A stretch of 64,000 nt of DNA from Burkholderia cepacia GG4 (lineage in GTDB: Bacteria > Pseudomonadota > Gammaproteobacteria > Burkholderiales > Burkholderiaceae), in contig NC_018513.1 in assembly GCF_000292915.1 (NCBI RefSeq), positions 1 through 64,000 on the forward strand, written 5' to 3'. Below the pieces are notes generated by a model. The model was not told the origin of the DNA, did not search any database, and saw nothing but the letters and a program-made list of their open reading frames with translations. Of the stretch, positions 51,920 to 61,244 are shown in pieces (position 1 is the first letter of the stretch; each line of letters starts with the position of its first letter). The translations under genes were made by a program, and so were the position numbers.

Positions 51920-53053
51920 TTATAGCTGGTCGCGGATGCGCACGACCCGCGTCGAATGTGTGGTCGGATCACGATACACGAGCGAGGTGCGATCGACCTC
52001 CGCGCGGTCGTGCTGGATCCGGCCGTGCACGATGAAATAGCTCGAATTGACGTCGACGAGGCTCGAATCGATCGTCACGTTCGGCGCGCCGGCACCGCGC
52101 AGCGCGAGCTGCACGTCGCCGACGTTGCGGAAAAACACGGTCTCGCGGCGCGCCACGAGCGCCTGCGCGGACGACACGCCCATCCCCGGTATCAGCGCCG
52201 CGATTACCTCGGCCGGGGCGGTATTCATGTTGACCGGCGTCGTGGTCGGCAGCACGGTGACGAACGGGCGCAGCCGCGCGACCATCTCGGGCGTCACGCC
52301 TTCGACGTCGAGCAGGCTGTCGACGCCCGTCAGCAGCAGCGGCGCGGGGCCGCGATCGCCGTCGGACATCCCCGGTTCGTCGGTGAAGTTGCCGGCCTGC
52401 ATGTCGTCGCCGGCGACCGGCGCGGTCGCGGCCGTACCGGCGCCGGGCAACGCCGGCGTCTGGAAGCGCGTTGCCGAATGCATCAGGCCCGCGCGCATCT
52501 GCAGCGCGATCCGTTTTGCCAACGCGCCGTCGTAGCCGAGCGTCGTCAACAGCCGCTGGAACGCCTTGAGCTGCATCACGTTGAGCTGCAGCACGCCGGG
52601 CGCCGGCGACGACACGAGGTTGCGCAAGTTGTACTTCGCCTGCGCGTCCTCGATCGATCCGGAGATGTAGGTGTCTTCGCCGCCATTGTCGTTGGGCGCG
52701 CCGATCCGGCCGAGGAAATCCGACAGCTTGGTCTTCGCGATCGGCACGGCCCAGATCCCGCCGAGATAGGTGATGCCGGGCGCCGTGTCGCCTTCGGAGC
52801 GCAGGATCATGCGCGTCCAGTCGAGCGCGCCGCGTGCGACCCACTGCGCCTGCGCGATCACGCGCTGGTTCTCGATGCGGCGAATCTGCACCTGCTGGCG
52901 CCACAGCATCCCCGACACGAGGATCGCCGACAGCGCGACGACGAGCAGCGCGGTGATGATCGCCGCGCCGCGCTCGCGGCGGGCGCGCGCCGGCCTGCGT
53001 GCGGCGGCACCAGCGGCGAACCGGGAGCGGCGAGGGCGTGTGCACATCGTCAT
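51920..53053 (-). CDS. gspK: type II secretion minor pseudopilin GspK
   Basis: A 377-residue minor pseudopilin, the largest of the group as expected. The prepilin leader is long and basic, then RGAAIITALLVVALSAILVS forms the hydrophobic helix after the cleavage site. A globular domain with the helix-hairpin-helix-like insertion (SLLDVEGVTPEMVARLRPFV, NMNTAPAEVIAALIPGM) is diagnostic. GspK caps the pseudopilus tip with GspI and GspJ. The ATG overlaps the gspJ stop as ATGA. Confidence 0.94.
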   Translation of the reverse strand: MTMCTRPRRSRFAAGAAARRPARARRERGAAIITALLVVALSAILVSGMLWRQQVQIRRIENQRVIAQAQWVARGALDWTRMILRSEGDTAPGITYLGGIWAVPIAKTKLSDFLGRIGAPNDNGGEDTYISGSIEDAQAKYNLRNLVSSPAPGVLQLNVMQLKAFQRLLTTLGYDGALAKRIALQMRAGLMHSATRFQTPALPGAGTAATAPVAGDDMQAGNFTDEPGMSDGDRGPAPLLLTGVDSLLDVEGVTPEMVARLRPFVTVLPTTTPVNMNTAPAEVIAALIPGMGVSSAQALVARRETVFFRNVGDVQLALRGAGAPNVTIDSSLVDVNSSYFIVHGRIQHDRAEVDRTSLVYRDPTTHSTRVVRIRDQL

Positions 53054-53754
53054 TCCCCGACGAGGAAGATGCGCGTGACGGGCACGCGCAGCGACGTCGC
53101 GCCGATGCTGACCTGCAGCCCCGTCACCGCGCGCGTCGGCGGCGCGTTGCCGATCTGCGGCACTTTCAGCGCATCGTTGTTCTGCGACAGCGCGTCGTTG
53201 GCCGTCTGCAGGTTGGTGGTCCAGCCGACGCGCGGCACGTACAGCTTCGCGTCGATCGCGCCGACGCCACCCATCAGCGCGACCCAGCTCCAGCCCTCGA
53301 CGCTGCTGTCCTTCAGCACGCCCTGCAACCGGTTCGCATCGTCGAGCGGCGGCGACGCGTAGCGCACGACGCGCCCGCCGGCGATCCGGTAGCGGACCAC
53401 CTGCAGCCGCGGCGCGGCGCCCGGCACATCGAGTTCACGCACGATCTGCAGCGTATTGCCGGCGACGCCGATCGCCGGCTGGCCGGCTTCGTCGTCGGTC
53501 GCGGCGAGCCGCGCGTCGATGCGCATCTGGTCGAACATCTGCGCGAACACGCGCTCGTCTTCCATCGCGGACGCGACCTTGTCGCGGCCGCGCATGATCT
53601 GGTCGAGCCCGCGCCACGAAAGGATCGCGACCACCGCGAGGATCGCGATCGCGATCATCAGTTCGATCAGCGTGAAGCCTTTCGGACGCGGCACGTGCAC
53701 GCGGCGCGCCGGCGGGCGTCGCATCGGCGCGTCAGAGCGGACGGATGGTTTCAT
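53050..53754 (-). CDS. gspJ: type II secretion minor pseudopilin GspJ
   Basis: A 234-residue pseudopilin with the canonical N-methylation motif KGFTLIELMIAIAILAVVAI (cleavage before Phe) and GLDQIMRGRDKV in the following helix. The start ATG (MKPSVRSD) follows GGTGG and lies inside the gspI 3' end (23-bp overlap); a shorter start at 53724 lacks a ribosome site. Confidence 0.93.
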   Translation of the reverse strand: MKPSVRSDAPMRRPPARRVHVPRPKGFTLIELMIAIAILAVVAILSWRGLDQIMRGRDKVASAMEDERVFAQMFDQMRIDARLAATDDEAGQPAIGVAGNTLQIVRELDVPGAAPRLQVVRYRIAGGRVVRYASPPLDDANRLQGVLKDSSVEGWSWVALMGGVGAIDAKLYVPRVGWTTNLQTANDALSQNNDALKVPQIGNAPPTRAVTGLQVSIGATSLRVPVTRIFLVGE

Positions 53755-54193
53755 TCGCGACCACCGTCACCATTTGCGCGAGCACGCCGGCGCGCCCCGG
53801 CATGCTCACCGACATCTGCACGCGCCGGAACACCGGGTTCGGCGTGGTGCTCACGCGTTGCGTGCAGACCAGCTGCACGTTGCCCTGCGAACAATCGAAG
53901 CTCTGCTCGCCGACCTCCGGCCACGCATGCGTGAGCCGCAGTTGCGCGAGCGCGTTGTCGGCACTCCAGCCGGCGAGCAGCCGGCGATGGAGATCGGACG
54001 CGTTGGTCGCCATCGTGCCGACCGCACGGATCGACGCGGCGAGCGCGACCGCGATGATCGCGAGCGCGACCAGCACCTCGATCATCGTGAAGCCGCGCGC
54101 CACAGGAAGTCCCCTTGGGGGGCGCGCCGCAACAAGTTCACTTGGGCGGCGGGAAGAAGAAGCCGGGAAGGGCAGGCGACGACGCATCGTCAT
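53732..54193 (-). CDS. gspI: type II secretion minor pseudopilin GspI, leader altered by a repeat element
   Basis: A 153-residue pseudopilin in this frame. The motif RGFTMIEVLVALAIIAVALA (prepilin cleavage and hydrophobic helix) is intact, and the mature part is normal for GspI. The leader is unusually long (about 34 residues) because a copy of the GAAGTCCCCTTGGGG repeat (54106-54122) lies inside it. If translation began at the ATG overlapping gspH (ATGA), the repeat is translated. Alternatively a GTG at 54103, preceded by AAGGGG supplied by the repeat itself, would give a normal short leader (123-residue protein). Confidence 0.9.
   Translation of the reverse strand: MTMRRRLPFPASSSRRPSELVAARPPRGLPVARGFTMIEVLVALAIIAVALAASIRAVGTMATNASDLHRRLLAGWSADNALAQLRLTHAWPEVGEQSFDCSQGNVQLVCTQRVSTTPNPVFRRVQMSVSMPGRAGVLAQMVTVVANETIRPL
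54106..54122. repeat. GAAGTCCCCTTGGGG repeat element, copy 2, inside gspI
   Basis: A 17-base exact match (GAAGTCCCCTTGGGGGG) to the core of the intergenic element at 18897-18913, followed in both copies after 10-20 bases by a GGGCGGC segment. Here it interrupts the 5' part of gspI. Confidence 0.65.
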
Positions 54194-54732
54194 TGCACCT
54201 CGTAGCGGCCGTTGCCGGTGCCGACGATCGTCGCGCTGCCGACCGCCGAATGCAGCGTCACGCGCACCGGCGTGTCGATGCTTTCGGTGCCGAACACGAC
54301 GCGGCTCGCGCGCGTGTCGGACCCGGGATAGTCGATGTCGGCGCCCGTGACGCCGCCGTCCCAGTCGCGCGGGCGCAGCAGGTCGTCGCGCAGCGTGCGC
54401 CAGCCGTCGGGCGAGCTCACGTCGAAACGAAAGCCGTGCGCGGTCGGCTGCCACGCGATCGGGCGCGCGCGTACCTGCGCTTCGTCGCCGGCGCTCTCGA
54501 ACAGCAGCGCAATGCGCTGCGCTTCCTCGCGCAGGTCGGTGCGCGGGTTACGCGTCAGCGACAGCGATGCCAGCGACACCAGCAGGCCCGCGATCACGAG
54601 CACGACCAGCATCTCGAGCAGCGTGAAGCCGCGTGCGCGCGCATGCGCCACGGCCGCGACGCGACGCACGCGGCTGTCGCGGTCGGCGCGGCGAGCGCGA
54701 GCAGAGCGCAACGGCGTGCGAAGGGCGGGCAT
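54190..54732 (-). CDS. gspH: type II secretion minor pseudopilin GspH
   Basis: A 180-residue pseudopilin with a long basic leader, then ARGFTLLEMLVVLVIAGLLV (cleavage and helix) and the GspH domain (REEAQRIALLFESAGDEAQV, PIAWQPTAHGFRFDV). The stop overlaps the gspI start as ATGA. Confidence 0.93.
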   Translation of the reverse strand: MPALRTPLRSARARRADRDSRVRRVAAVAHARARGFTLLEMLVVLVIAGLLVSLASLSLTRNPRTDLREEAQRIALLFESAGDEAQVRARPIAWQPTAHGFRFDVSSPDGWRTLRDDLLRPRDWDGGVTGADIDYPGSDTRASRVVFGTESIDTPVRVTLHSAVGSATIVGTGNGRYEVQ

Positions 54733-54775
54733 GAAATGAAGAACTAGGACGAACGTCGGGCCGACCAGCGCAGGC

Positions 54776-55228
54776 TTACTGCCACGAACCGATGTCGGTG
54801 TCGTTGCCTTCGCCGCCTTCCTTGCCGTCGGCGCCGTAGCTGAACACGTCGATTTCGCCGTGCACGCCCGGGTTCAGGTACTTGTACCCGTTGCCCCACG
54901 GATCGTTCGGCAGGCGCTCGAGATAGCCGCCGTCCTTCCAGTTGTTCGGGATCGGATCGGTGGACGGCTTCTGGATCAGCGCGTTCAGGCCCTGCTCCTG
55001 GGTCGGATAGCGGCCGTTGTCGAGACGGTACAGCTTGAGCCCCTGCATGATCGTGCCGATGTCCTGCTTCGCGGCGATACGGCGCGCCTCGTCGGGACGG
55101 CTCATGATCTTCGGCACGATCAGTGCCGCCAGGATCCCGAGGATCGCGACCACCACCATGATCTCGATCAGCGTGAAACCGCGCTGACGGCGCACGGCCG
55201 CATTACGGCGAGTGATCCACGTTTGCAT
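54776..55228 (-). CDS. gspG: type II secretion major pseudopilin GspG
   Basis: A 150-residue major pseudopilin. It has the [20 protein letters not shown] cleavage/helix motif and the strictly conserved GspG blocks [20 protein letters not shown] and [20 protein letters not shown], with the calcium-site region near the C-terminus ([20 protein letters not shown]). First gene of the gspG-N run. Confidence 0.97.
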   Translation of the reverse strand: MQTWITRRNAAVRRQRGFTLIEIMVVVAILGILAALIVPKIMSRPDEARRIAAKQDIGTIMQGLKLYRLDNGRYPTQEQGLNALIQKPSTDPIPNNWKDGGYLERLPNDPWGNGYKYLNPGVHGEIDVFSYGADGKEGGEGNDTDIGSWQ

Positions 55229-55405
55229 GACTGACTACCTCTTTACAAAAAATGTCGTCGATTGAGTGACGCAGCCGGCGCATTCCGGACGCTTGCCTGA
55301 CGGCAAGCTTCCGTTTCCCCGGGCGCGGAGCACGCATTGTAAGGCGTGCATTGCCGAGGGCTTTCACCCAACGCAAATTTCATATACATCCGTACAATAG
55401 CGCGC

Positions 55406-55816
55406 ATGAACGCGCTCTCGATCCGGATCCTCTCCCTAGCCCTCTTCGCGGGTTTGTGCGCGACGGCCACCTACTGGGTCGTCACGCTGTCAGCCCGCCA
55501 AGCGCCGCTGCCCGCCGCCGCCGCGCGGTTGCCGATCCGCACCGAGGACGCCGCCGCGCTCTTCGGCGGACAGCTCGACAAGAATCCCGTGCAGGACATC
55601 CACCTGTTCGGCATTCTCGCGCTCGATCATGGCGGCGCTGCGATCGTCGGCGTCGGCGGCGAGCCGCCGCGCGCCGTGTCGCTCGGCGCGGACGTCACGC
55701 CCGGCGCGAAGCTCGCCGAAGTCCGCAGCCGCTCGATCATCGTCGACCGCAACGGCGCCCGCGCCGAAATCCAGCTCCCGGCCAACACGCCGTCCCCCGC
55801 GATCTACATGCGTTGA
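55406..55816 (+). CDS. gspC: type II secretion protein GspC (short form)
   Basis: A 136-residue protein with one transmembrane helix (ILSLALFAGLCATATYWVV) and a homology-region domain (IHLFGILALDHGGAAIVGVG, REVRSRSIIVDRNGARAEI-like). It lacks the PDZ or coiled-coil C-terminus seen in many GspC proteins. It is on the opposite strand to all other gsp genes, converging on gspF (30 bp apart) and divergent from gspG, an arrangement usual in Burkholderia. A TACAAT -10 candidate lies at 55393-55398. It connects the inner-membrane platform to the GspD secretin. Confidence 0.87.
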   Translation: MNALSIRILSLALFAGLCATATYWVVTLSARQAPLPAAAARLPIRTEDAAALFGGQLDKNPVQDIHLFGILALDHGGAAIVGVGGEPPRAVSLGADVTPGAKLAEVRSRSIIVDRNGARAEIQLPANTPSPAIYMR

Positions 55817-55846
55817 ACGCTGGCGGCCTGACCGACGCTCAGGCCG

Positions 55847-57064
55847 TCACTGCACCATGTTGTTCAGCTCGATGATCGGCAGCATCACGGCCAGCACGAT
55901 CACGAGCACGATCCCGCCCATCGCCAGGATCAGCAGCGGCTCGAGCAGGCTCGTCAGGAACATCGTGCGCCGCTCGAGTTCGCGCGCCTCGCCTTCCGCC
56001 GCACGGTCGAGCATCGTCGTCACGTCGCCCGTCGCTTCGCCGGAGCGGATCAGGTGCACGAGCACCGGCGGAAACGTCTTCACGTTGTTCAGCGCGCGCG
56101 ACAGCGCCGAGCCTTCGCGCACGCGCACGATCGCATCGTCGATGTTCGCGCGCATCGCGCGGTTCGACAGCGTCTCGCCGGCCGCCTGCAATGCGCGCAG
56201 GATCGGCACGCCGGCCGCGGTGAGGATGCCGAGCGTGCTCGCGAAGCGCACCGTGTTGTAGCCGCGCACGAGCTTGCCCGCGAGCGGCGCGGTCAGCACC
56301 CAGCGGTCGAACGCGAGCCGCGGCCCGTCGCGCGACAGCGTCGCCTTCACGAACCACACGACGAGCGCGACCGCGATCAGGATCGCCCACCACCAGTGCC
56401 GCACGAAATCGGACAGCGCCATCATCACGATCGTCAGCAGCGGCAGCTGCTGCTTCGTGCTCGCGAACACGTTGACGACCTGCGGCACGACGTAGCTCAG
56501 CAGGAACGTGACGATGCCGAATGCGATCAGCGTGACGATTCCCGGATACGTGAACGCCAGCAGGATCTTCTGCTTCAGCGCGTTGCTCTGTTCGATGTAG
56601 TCGGCGAGCCGCGACAGCACGATGCCGAGCTTGCCGGTGTGCTCGCCCGCCGCGACCAGCGCGCGATAGATTTCCGGGAAGTCGCGCGGATGCTCGCCCA
56701 GCGCATTCGCAAGCGAATGGCCGCCGAGCACCTCGGCGCGGATCGCGGCCATCAGTTCGCGGATATAGTCGCGCTCGGCCTGCTCGGTCAGCACGCCGAG
56801 CGCTTCGTCGAGCGGCAGCCCCGCAATCAGCAGGCTCGCGAGCTGGCGCGTGAGGATCGCCTGTTCGCGCTGCGTCAGCTTGCGGCCAAACGCGAGCCGC
56901 TGCGAACGCGCGCCGCGCGTCGCGCTGGCGGCCGGCTCGACGACGAGCGGCGTGAGCCCCTGCGTGCGCAGCTGGCCGCGCGCGCCACGCGCGCTGTCGG
57001 CATCGATCACGCCTTTCTGCGGGCGCCCCGCCGAATCGATTGCTTCGAAACGGAATGCCGGCAT
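55847..57064 (-). CDS. gspF: type II secretion inner-membrane protein GspF
   Basis: A 405-residue polytopic protein with two repeated cytoplasmic T2SSF domains (ILTRQLASLLIAGLPLDEAL and FASTLGILTAAGVPILRALQ) and three transmembrane helices (FTYPGIVTLIAFGIVTFLLS, WWAILIAVALVVWFV, and the C-terminal LILAMGGIVLVIVLAVML). It is the core of the platform that couples the ATPase to pseudopilus growth. It begins 4 bp after the gspE stop. Confidence 0.96.
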   Translation of the reverse strand: MPAFRFEAIDSAGRPQKGVIDADSARGARGQLRTQGLTPLVVEPAASATRGARSQRLAFGRKLTQREQAILTRQLASLLIAGLPLDEALGVLTEQAERDYIRELMAAIRAEVLGGHSLANALGEHPRDFPEIYRALVAAGEHTGKLGIVLSRLADYIEQSNALKQKILLAFTYPGIVTLIAFGIVTFLLSYVVPQVVNVFASTKQQLPLLTIVMMALSDFVRHWWWAILIAVALVVWFVKATLSRDGPRLAFDRWVLTAPLAGKLVRGYNTVRFASTLGILTAAGVPILRALQAAGETLSNRAMRANIDDAIVRVREGSALSRALNNVKTFPPVLVHLIRSGEATGDVTTMLDRAAEGEARELERRTMFLTSLLEPLLILAMGGIVLVIVLAVMLPIIELNNMVQ

Positions 57065-57068
57065 CGCG

Positions 57069-58568
57069 CTACGCGCCTCCCGTCACGCGCAGCACTTCCT
57101 CGAGCGACGTCGCCCCGGCCGCGAGCCAGCGCTCGGCGTCGTCGCGCAGTGTGCGCATCCCTTCCGCGCGGCCCGCGGCGAGAATCTCCGCATCGGCCGC
57201 GTTGCGGTGGATCAGCGTGCGGATCGAGTCGTCGATCACCAGCAGTTCGTATACGCCGCGCCGGCCCGCATAACCCGAATGGCCGCACTTGGCGCAGCCG
57301 ACCGGATGCCAGACGGTGCGACCTTCCTCGTGCCGCTCTTCCTTGCAGACCGGGCACAACTGGCGCACCAGGCGCTGCGCGAGCACGCCGAGCAGCGACG
57401 ACGCGAGCAGGTACGGCTCGACGCCCATGTCGGTCAGACGCGTGACCGCCGATGCCGCATCGTTGGTGTGCAGCGTCGCGAGCACGAGGTGGCCCGTCAG
57501 CGACGCCTGCACCGCGATCTGCGCGGTTTCGAGATCGCGGATTTCGCCGATCATGATCACGTCCGGGTCCTGGCGCAGGATCGAACGCAGCGCACGGGCA
57601 AAGGTCATCCCGATCCGCTCGTTCACCTGCGTCTGGCCGATGCCGGACAGGTCGTATTCGATCGGGTCCTCGACGGTCATGATGTTGGTCGTCGCCGTCT
57701 CGAGCCGCGACATCGACGCGTACAGCGTCGTCGTCTTGCCCGAGCCGGTCGGGCCCGTCACCAGCACGATCCCGTGCGGGCGGCCGATCAGCTTGTCGAA
57801 CTGGCCAAGCGTGTCGCGGCCCATCCCGAGCGCTTCGAGGTTCAGGCGCTGCGCATCCTTTTCCAGGAGACGCAGCACCGCCCGCTCGCCGTGCCCGGTC
57901 GGCAGCGTCGACACCCGCACGTCGACCGGCCGGCCGCCGACACGCAGCGTGATGCGGCCGTCCTGCGGCAGGCGTTTCTCGGCGATGTCGAGTTGCGCCA
58001 TGATCTTGATCCGCGAGATCAGCGCGCCGTGCAGCGCCTTCTTCGGGCGCACGACGTCGCGCAGCGTGCCGTCGACGCGAAACCGCACGACCGACGCATT
58101 CTCGAACGGCTCGATGTGAATGTCCGATGCCTGTTCGCGCGCCGCTTGAGTGAGCAGCGCGTTGATCATCCGGATGATCGGCGCGTCGTCTTCCGACTCG
58201 AGCAGATCTTCGACTTCGGGGATGTCCTGCATCAGTCGCGACAGGTCGACTTCGCCTTCGACCTCGCCGACGATCTGCGCCGCGCTGCCGTCCTGGCGCG
58301 CGTAGGCCTGGTTGATCGCCTGCGCGAGCTCGTCGGCCGGCACGCGATGCACGGAAATCGAACCGAAGTTGCGCGCGATTTCGGCGAGCGCCGCATCGTT
58401 CGTGCGCTCGCTGACCCACACCTCGAGCGCGTCGTCGAGCTGGTGCGCGATCAGCACCTGGCCGCTCTTCGCGAAGCCGTACGGCAACAGGCGCGCGGCA
58501 AGCGGCGACGGCGGCTGCCGTTCGCCCGGCGCGCCGTCTTGGGCAGAGGACGCGAGCACGTTGCTCAC
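57069..58568 (-). CDS. gspE: type II secretion ATPase GspE
   Basis: A 499-residue hexameric ATPase. The N-terminal domain binds GspL. The catalytic domain has Walker A GPTGSGKTTT (near residue 274), the Asp box (TVEDPIEYDL), Walker B (ILRQDPDVIMIGEIRDLETA) and the His box (GHLVLATLHTND). A tetracysteine zinc module (CPVCKEER, then CAKCGHSG near 395-425) is present. All motifs are intact. Its ATG overlaps the gspD stop as ATGA. Confidence 0.97.
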   Translation of the reverse strand: MSNVLASSAQDGAPGERQPPSPLAARLLPYGFAKSGQVLIAHQLDDALEVWVSERTNDAALAEIARNFGSISVHRVPADELAQAINQAYARQDGSAAQIVGEVEGEVDLSRLMQDIPEVEDLLESEDDAPIIRMINALLTQAAREQASDIHIEPFENASVVRFRVDGTLRDVVRPKKALHGALISRIKIMAQLDIAEKRLPQDGRITLRVGGRPVDVRVSTLPTGHGERAVLRLLEKDAQRLNLEALGMGRDTLGQFDKLIGRPHGIVLVTGPTGSGKTTTLYASMSRLETATTNIMTVEDPIEYDLSGIGQTQVNERIGMTFARALRSILRQDPDVIMIGEIRDLETAQIAVQASLTGHLVLATLHTNDAASAVTRLTDMGVEPYLLASSLLGVLAQRLVRQLCPVCKEERHEEGRTVWHPVGCAKCGHSGYAGRRGVYELLVIDDSIRTLIHRNAADAEILAAGRAEGMRTLRDDAERWLAAGATSLEEVLRVTGGA

Positions 58569-60877
58569 TGCGAGGCTCCCGGCGTGGCGGTCAGCGGTTG
58601 TTGCGGGATGGTCTGCTGCGGCACGCTCTGCGGCTGCACCTGGGCCGGTGCGGGCGCGGGCGCAACCTGACGCTGCAGCTGCTGGCGACGCATCTTGTCG
58701 AGATCGAACAGGTTCCCGGCAGGCGTACCGCCCTGGCTCGGGCCGAGCGGCATCGGCGGGACGACCGGATCGTCCTTGTCGCGGATCACGTTGTTATCCG
58801 ACTTGTACGCGCCCGTCACGCCCTGGATGTAGTCGTAGCGGTTCGCCGTGACTTCCTGCGCGGTACTGCGATCGGAGATGATCACCGGACGCAGGAACAC
58901 CATCAGGTTGGTCTTCTGGCGCTGCTTCGATTCCGAACGGAACAACTGGCCGATCCACGGGATGTCGCCGAGCAGCGGCACCTTGCTGTTCGACACCTGG
59001 TAGTTGTCCTGCATCAAGCCGCCGAGCACGATGATCTCGCCGTTGTCCGCGAGGATCGTCGACTGGATCGAGCGCTTCGTGAAGGTCGGGCCGGTCTGCG
59101 CGCTCGTGGTCCCGCTGACGACCGCCGAATCCTCCGTGTACAGCTGCAGCTTCAGGATCCCGCCGTCGGTGATCTGCGGCTTCACGTGCAGCGTCAGGCC
59201 GACGTCGCGACGGTCGTAGGTATTGAATGCATTGCTCGTCGTGCCGCTCGTCAGGTTCGAATACGAACCGGTCGCGATCGGCACGTTCTGGCCGACGACG
59301 ATCTTCGCTTCCTCGTTGTCGAGCGTGATCAGGTTCGGTGTCGACAGCACGTTCGCGTCGCTCACGCCCGCGAAATACTGCAGCAGCGCGCCGAGCCCCT
59401 GCACGCCGAACATGTTGTGCAGCCAGCCGATGTTGAGGCCCTGGTTGAGGTTCGCGAGATTGGCGGCCAGCCCGGTGGTGGCCGCCGTGCCGCCGGTCGT
59501 CAGGTTGATGATGCTGTTGCCCGCGACGTTGCCGGCCGTGGCCGCCAGGTTGGTGCCGCCGAGGAACTGGCCGCTCGCCACCTGCCACTGGATGCCGAGG
59601 TTGCCCTGCGTCGTCGAGTTCAGCTCGACGATCAGTGCTTCGATATAGACCTGCGCACGCCGCGCGTCGAGCTGGTCGATCACCGAGCGCAGGTTCCGGT
59701 AGACCGGATCGGACGCGGTGATGATCAGCGAGTTGGTCGCCGCATCGGCCTGGATCATCCCGCCGGGCTGGTTGTCGTCGCTCTTGTCCTTGTCGCCGCC
59801 GAGCAAGCCGGCGGTGCCGAGGCCGCCGCTACCCGACGCGCCGCTGCCGTAGGACGACGAAGACGAACCGCCGAGGCCGCCGGACGGCAGCGGCGGGGTG
59901 CCGGACGTGCCGGTCGAGAAGTTGCCGCTCGACGACGAGCCGCCGCTCTGGTTGAAGCTGTTCGCATCGTTGGACGACGCGGACGAGCCGCTGTCGCCGC
60001 TGCTCTTGCCGAGCATCCCGCGCAGCGTCTTCGCGAGCTTCACCGCATCCGCGTTGCGCAGCGGCACCACGTGCATGTTGCCGGGCACCGCGCTCGGCGC
60101 GTCGAGCTGCTGCACGAGGCGCTTCGCCGCCGCGAGGCGCGAGGCGCTCGAGGCGCGCAGCATCAGCGAGTTGGTGCGCGGGTCGGCCGTGACCGACACC
60201 TTCAGCGTCGCATCGCTGTTGCCGATCGCGCCGGGGTCGAGCATCTTCTGCAGTTGCGCGGCAAGGTCGATCGCGTTCGCGTTGCGCAGCGGCACGACCT
60301 GCACCTGCGCGCCCGCGGCGCTGTCGACGCCCGAGATGATCTGCGCGATGCGGCGCACGTTGTCCGCGTAGTCGGTGACGACGATCGTGTTGTTCGCCGG
60401 GTAGGCGGTGACCGTGTTGTTCGGCGAGATCAGCGGCCGCAGCACCGGCAGCAGGTTGTTCGCCGATTCGTTGTGCAGCTCGAACACCTGCGTGATGACC
60501 TGGTCGCCGCGCGCCTGCGGCGCATTGCCGACGTAGGTCGGCACGCCCTGCAGCTTCGCATCGGCCTCGGGCACGACCTTCAGCACTCCGTGATCCTGGA
60601 CCAGCGCGAAGCCCTGCATGCGCAGTGCCGACTGCAGCGTCTTCAGCGCCTGGTCTTCCGGCACCGGCCGTTCAGCGACGAGATTGAGCTGCCCCTTCAC
60701 CCGGGGGTCGACGATGATGGTCTTGCCGGTTGCGGCGCCGATCGCCTTGGCGACCTGGTCGATATCCGCATTCACGAAATTGAGCGTGACCTGAGCGTAG
60801 GCGGCCTGCGAGACGATGATGCCGGCGACGATCAGGGTCGTGGCAACGCGCCGCATAACGAAGCGATTTCTTGTCAT
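58565..60877 (-). CDS. gspD: type II secretion secretin GspD
   Basis: A 770-residue outer-membrane secretin with a signal peptide (ATTLIVAGIIVSQAAYAQ). The N0 domain starts VTLNFVNADIDQVAKAIG. N1-N3 repeats (NTVTAYPANNTIVVTDYADN and related) follow, with a Ser/Gly-rich linker of about 60 residues in N3 (near 290-350). The secretin barrel (VGLTLHVKPQITDGGILKLQ, GEIIVLGGLMQDNYQV) is complete. A Pro/Gln-rich C-terminal tail is present, where a pilotin might bind. It is first in the gspDEF run. Confidence 0.97.
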   Translation of the reverse strand: MTRNRFVMRRVATTLIVAGIIVSQAAYAQVTLNFVNADIDQVAKAIGAATGKTIIVDPRVKGQLNLVAERPVPEDQALKTLQSALRMQGFALVQDHGVLKVVPEADAKLQGVPTYVGNAPQARGDQVITQVFELHNESANNLLPVLRPLISPNNTVTAYPANNTIVVTDYADNVRRIAQIISGVDSAAGAQVQVVPLRNANAIDLAAQLQKMLDPGAIGNSDATLKVSVTADPRTNSLMLRASSASRLAAAKRLVQQLDAPSAVPGNMHVVPLRNADAVKLAKTLRGMLGKSSGDSGSSASSNDANSFNQSGGSSSSGNFSTGTSGTPPLPSGGLGGSSSSSYGSGASGSGGLGTAGLLGGDKDKSDDNQPGGMIQADAATNSLIITASDPVYRNLRSVIDQLDARRAQVYIEALIVELNSTTQGNLGIQWQVASGQFLGGTNLAATAGNVAGNSIINLTTGGTAATTGLAANLANLNQGLNIGWLHNMFGVQGLGALLQYFAGVSDANVLSTPNLITLDNEEAKIVVGQNVPIATGSYSNLTSGTTSNAFNTYDRRDVGLTLHVKPQITDGGILKLQLYTEDSAVVSGTTSAQTGPTFTKRSIQSTILADNGEIIVLGGLMQDNYQVSNSKVPLLGDIPWIGQLFRSESKQRQKTNLMVFLRPVIISDRSTAQEVTANRYDYIQGVTGAYKSDNNVIRDKDDPVVPPMPLGPSQGGTPAGNLFDLDKMRRQQLQRQVAPAPAPAQVQPQSVPQQTIPQQPLTATPGASQ

Positions 60878-61244
60878 GGATGAATGGGTCGATGCCGGCT
60901 CAGGCCACTTCCGGCGGTAGTGCTGGGATCCAGGTCCTAAAGGGGCGACATTAGCAGTTTTTCATGTCCGAAATATCACATTGATCCGAGGACTGTCTCA
61001 CATACGACATGTATCCGGCGTAGCGTATGCGATTTGTAAGATTCCGGCGCCGCCTTGGCATTCCGGCCATCGCCGTCGTTTTGCGATGAATCGACACGGA
61101 AATGCGATATAAACGGGCTGCCGTCTTTCGCATGTCGCAACGTGACGGACTATCGGTATGATACGAGCGACGCGTTTCGCGCCGCACGAATAACTGACAC
61201 GGGTTTTCCCGACCCACGTGCCATTCCCTTTTCGTTTCCGCACC
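60878..61244. other. divergent intergenic region between gspD and the transglycosylase gene
   Basis: About 370 AT-richer bases. It includes an ATAC-GACAT-GTAT dyad near 61002-61014 and presumably both promoters. No gene is seen; a basic minus-strand frame here lacks any family features. Confidence 0.5.

Noticed and set aside
58598..60883. 761-residue plus-strand frame opposite gspD
   Set aside because: An antisense shadow of the secretin gene without any recognisable domain.
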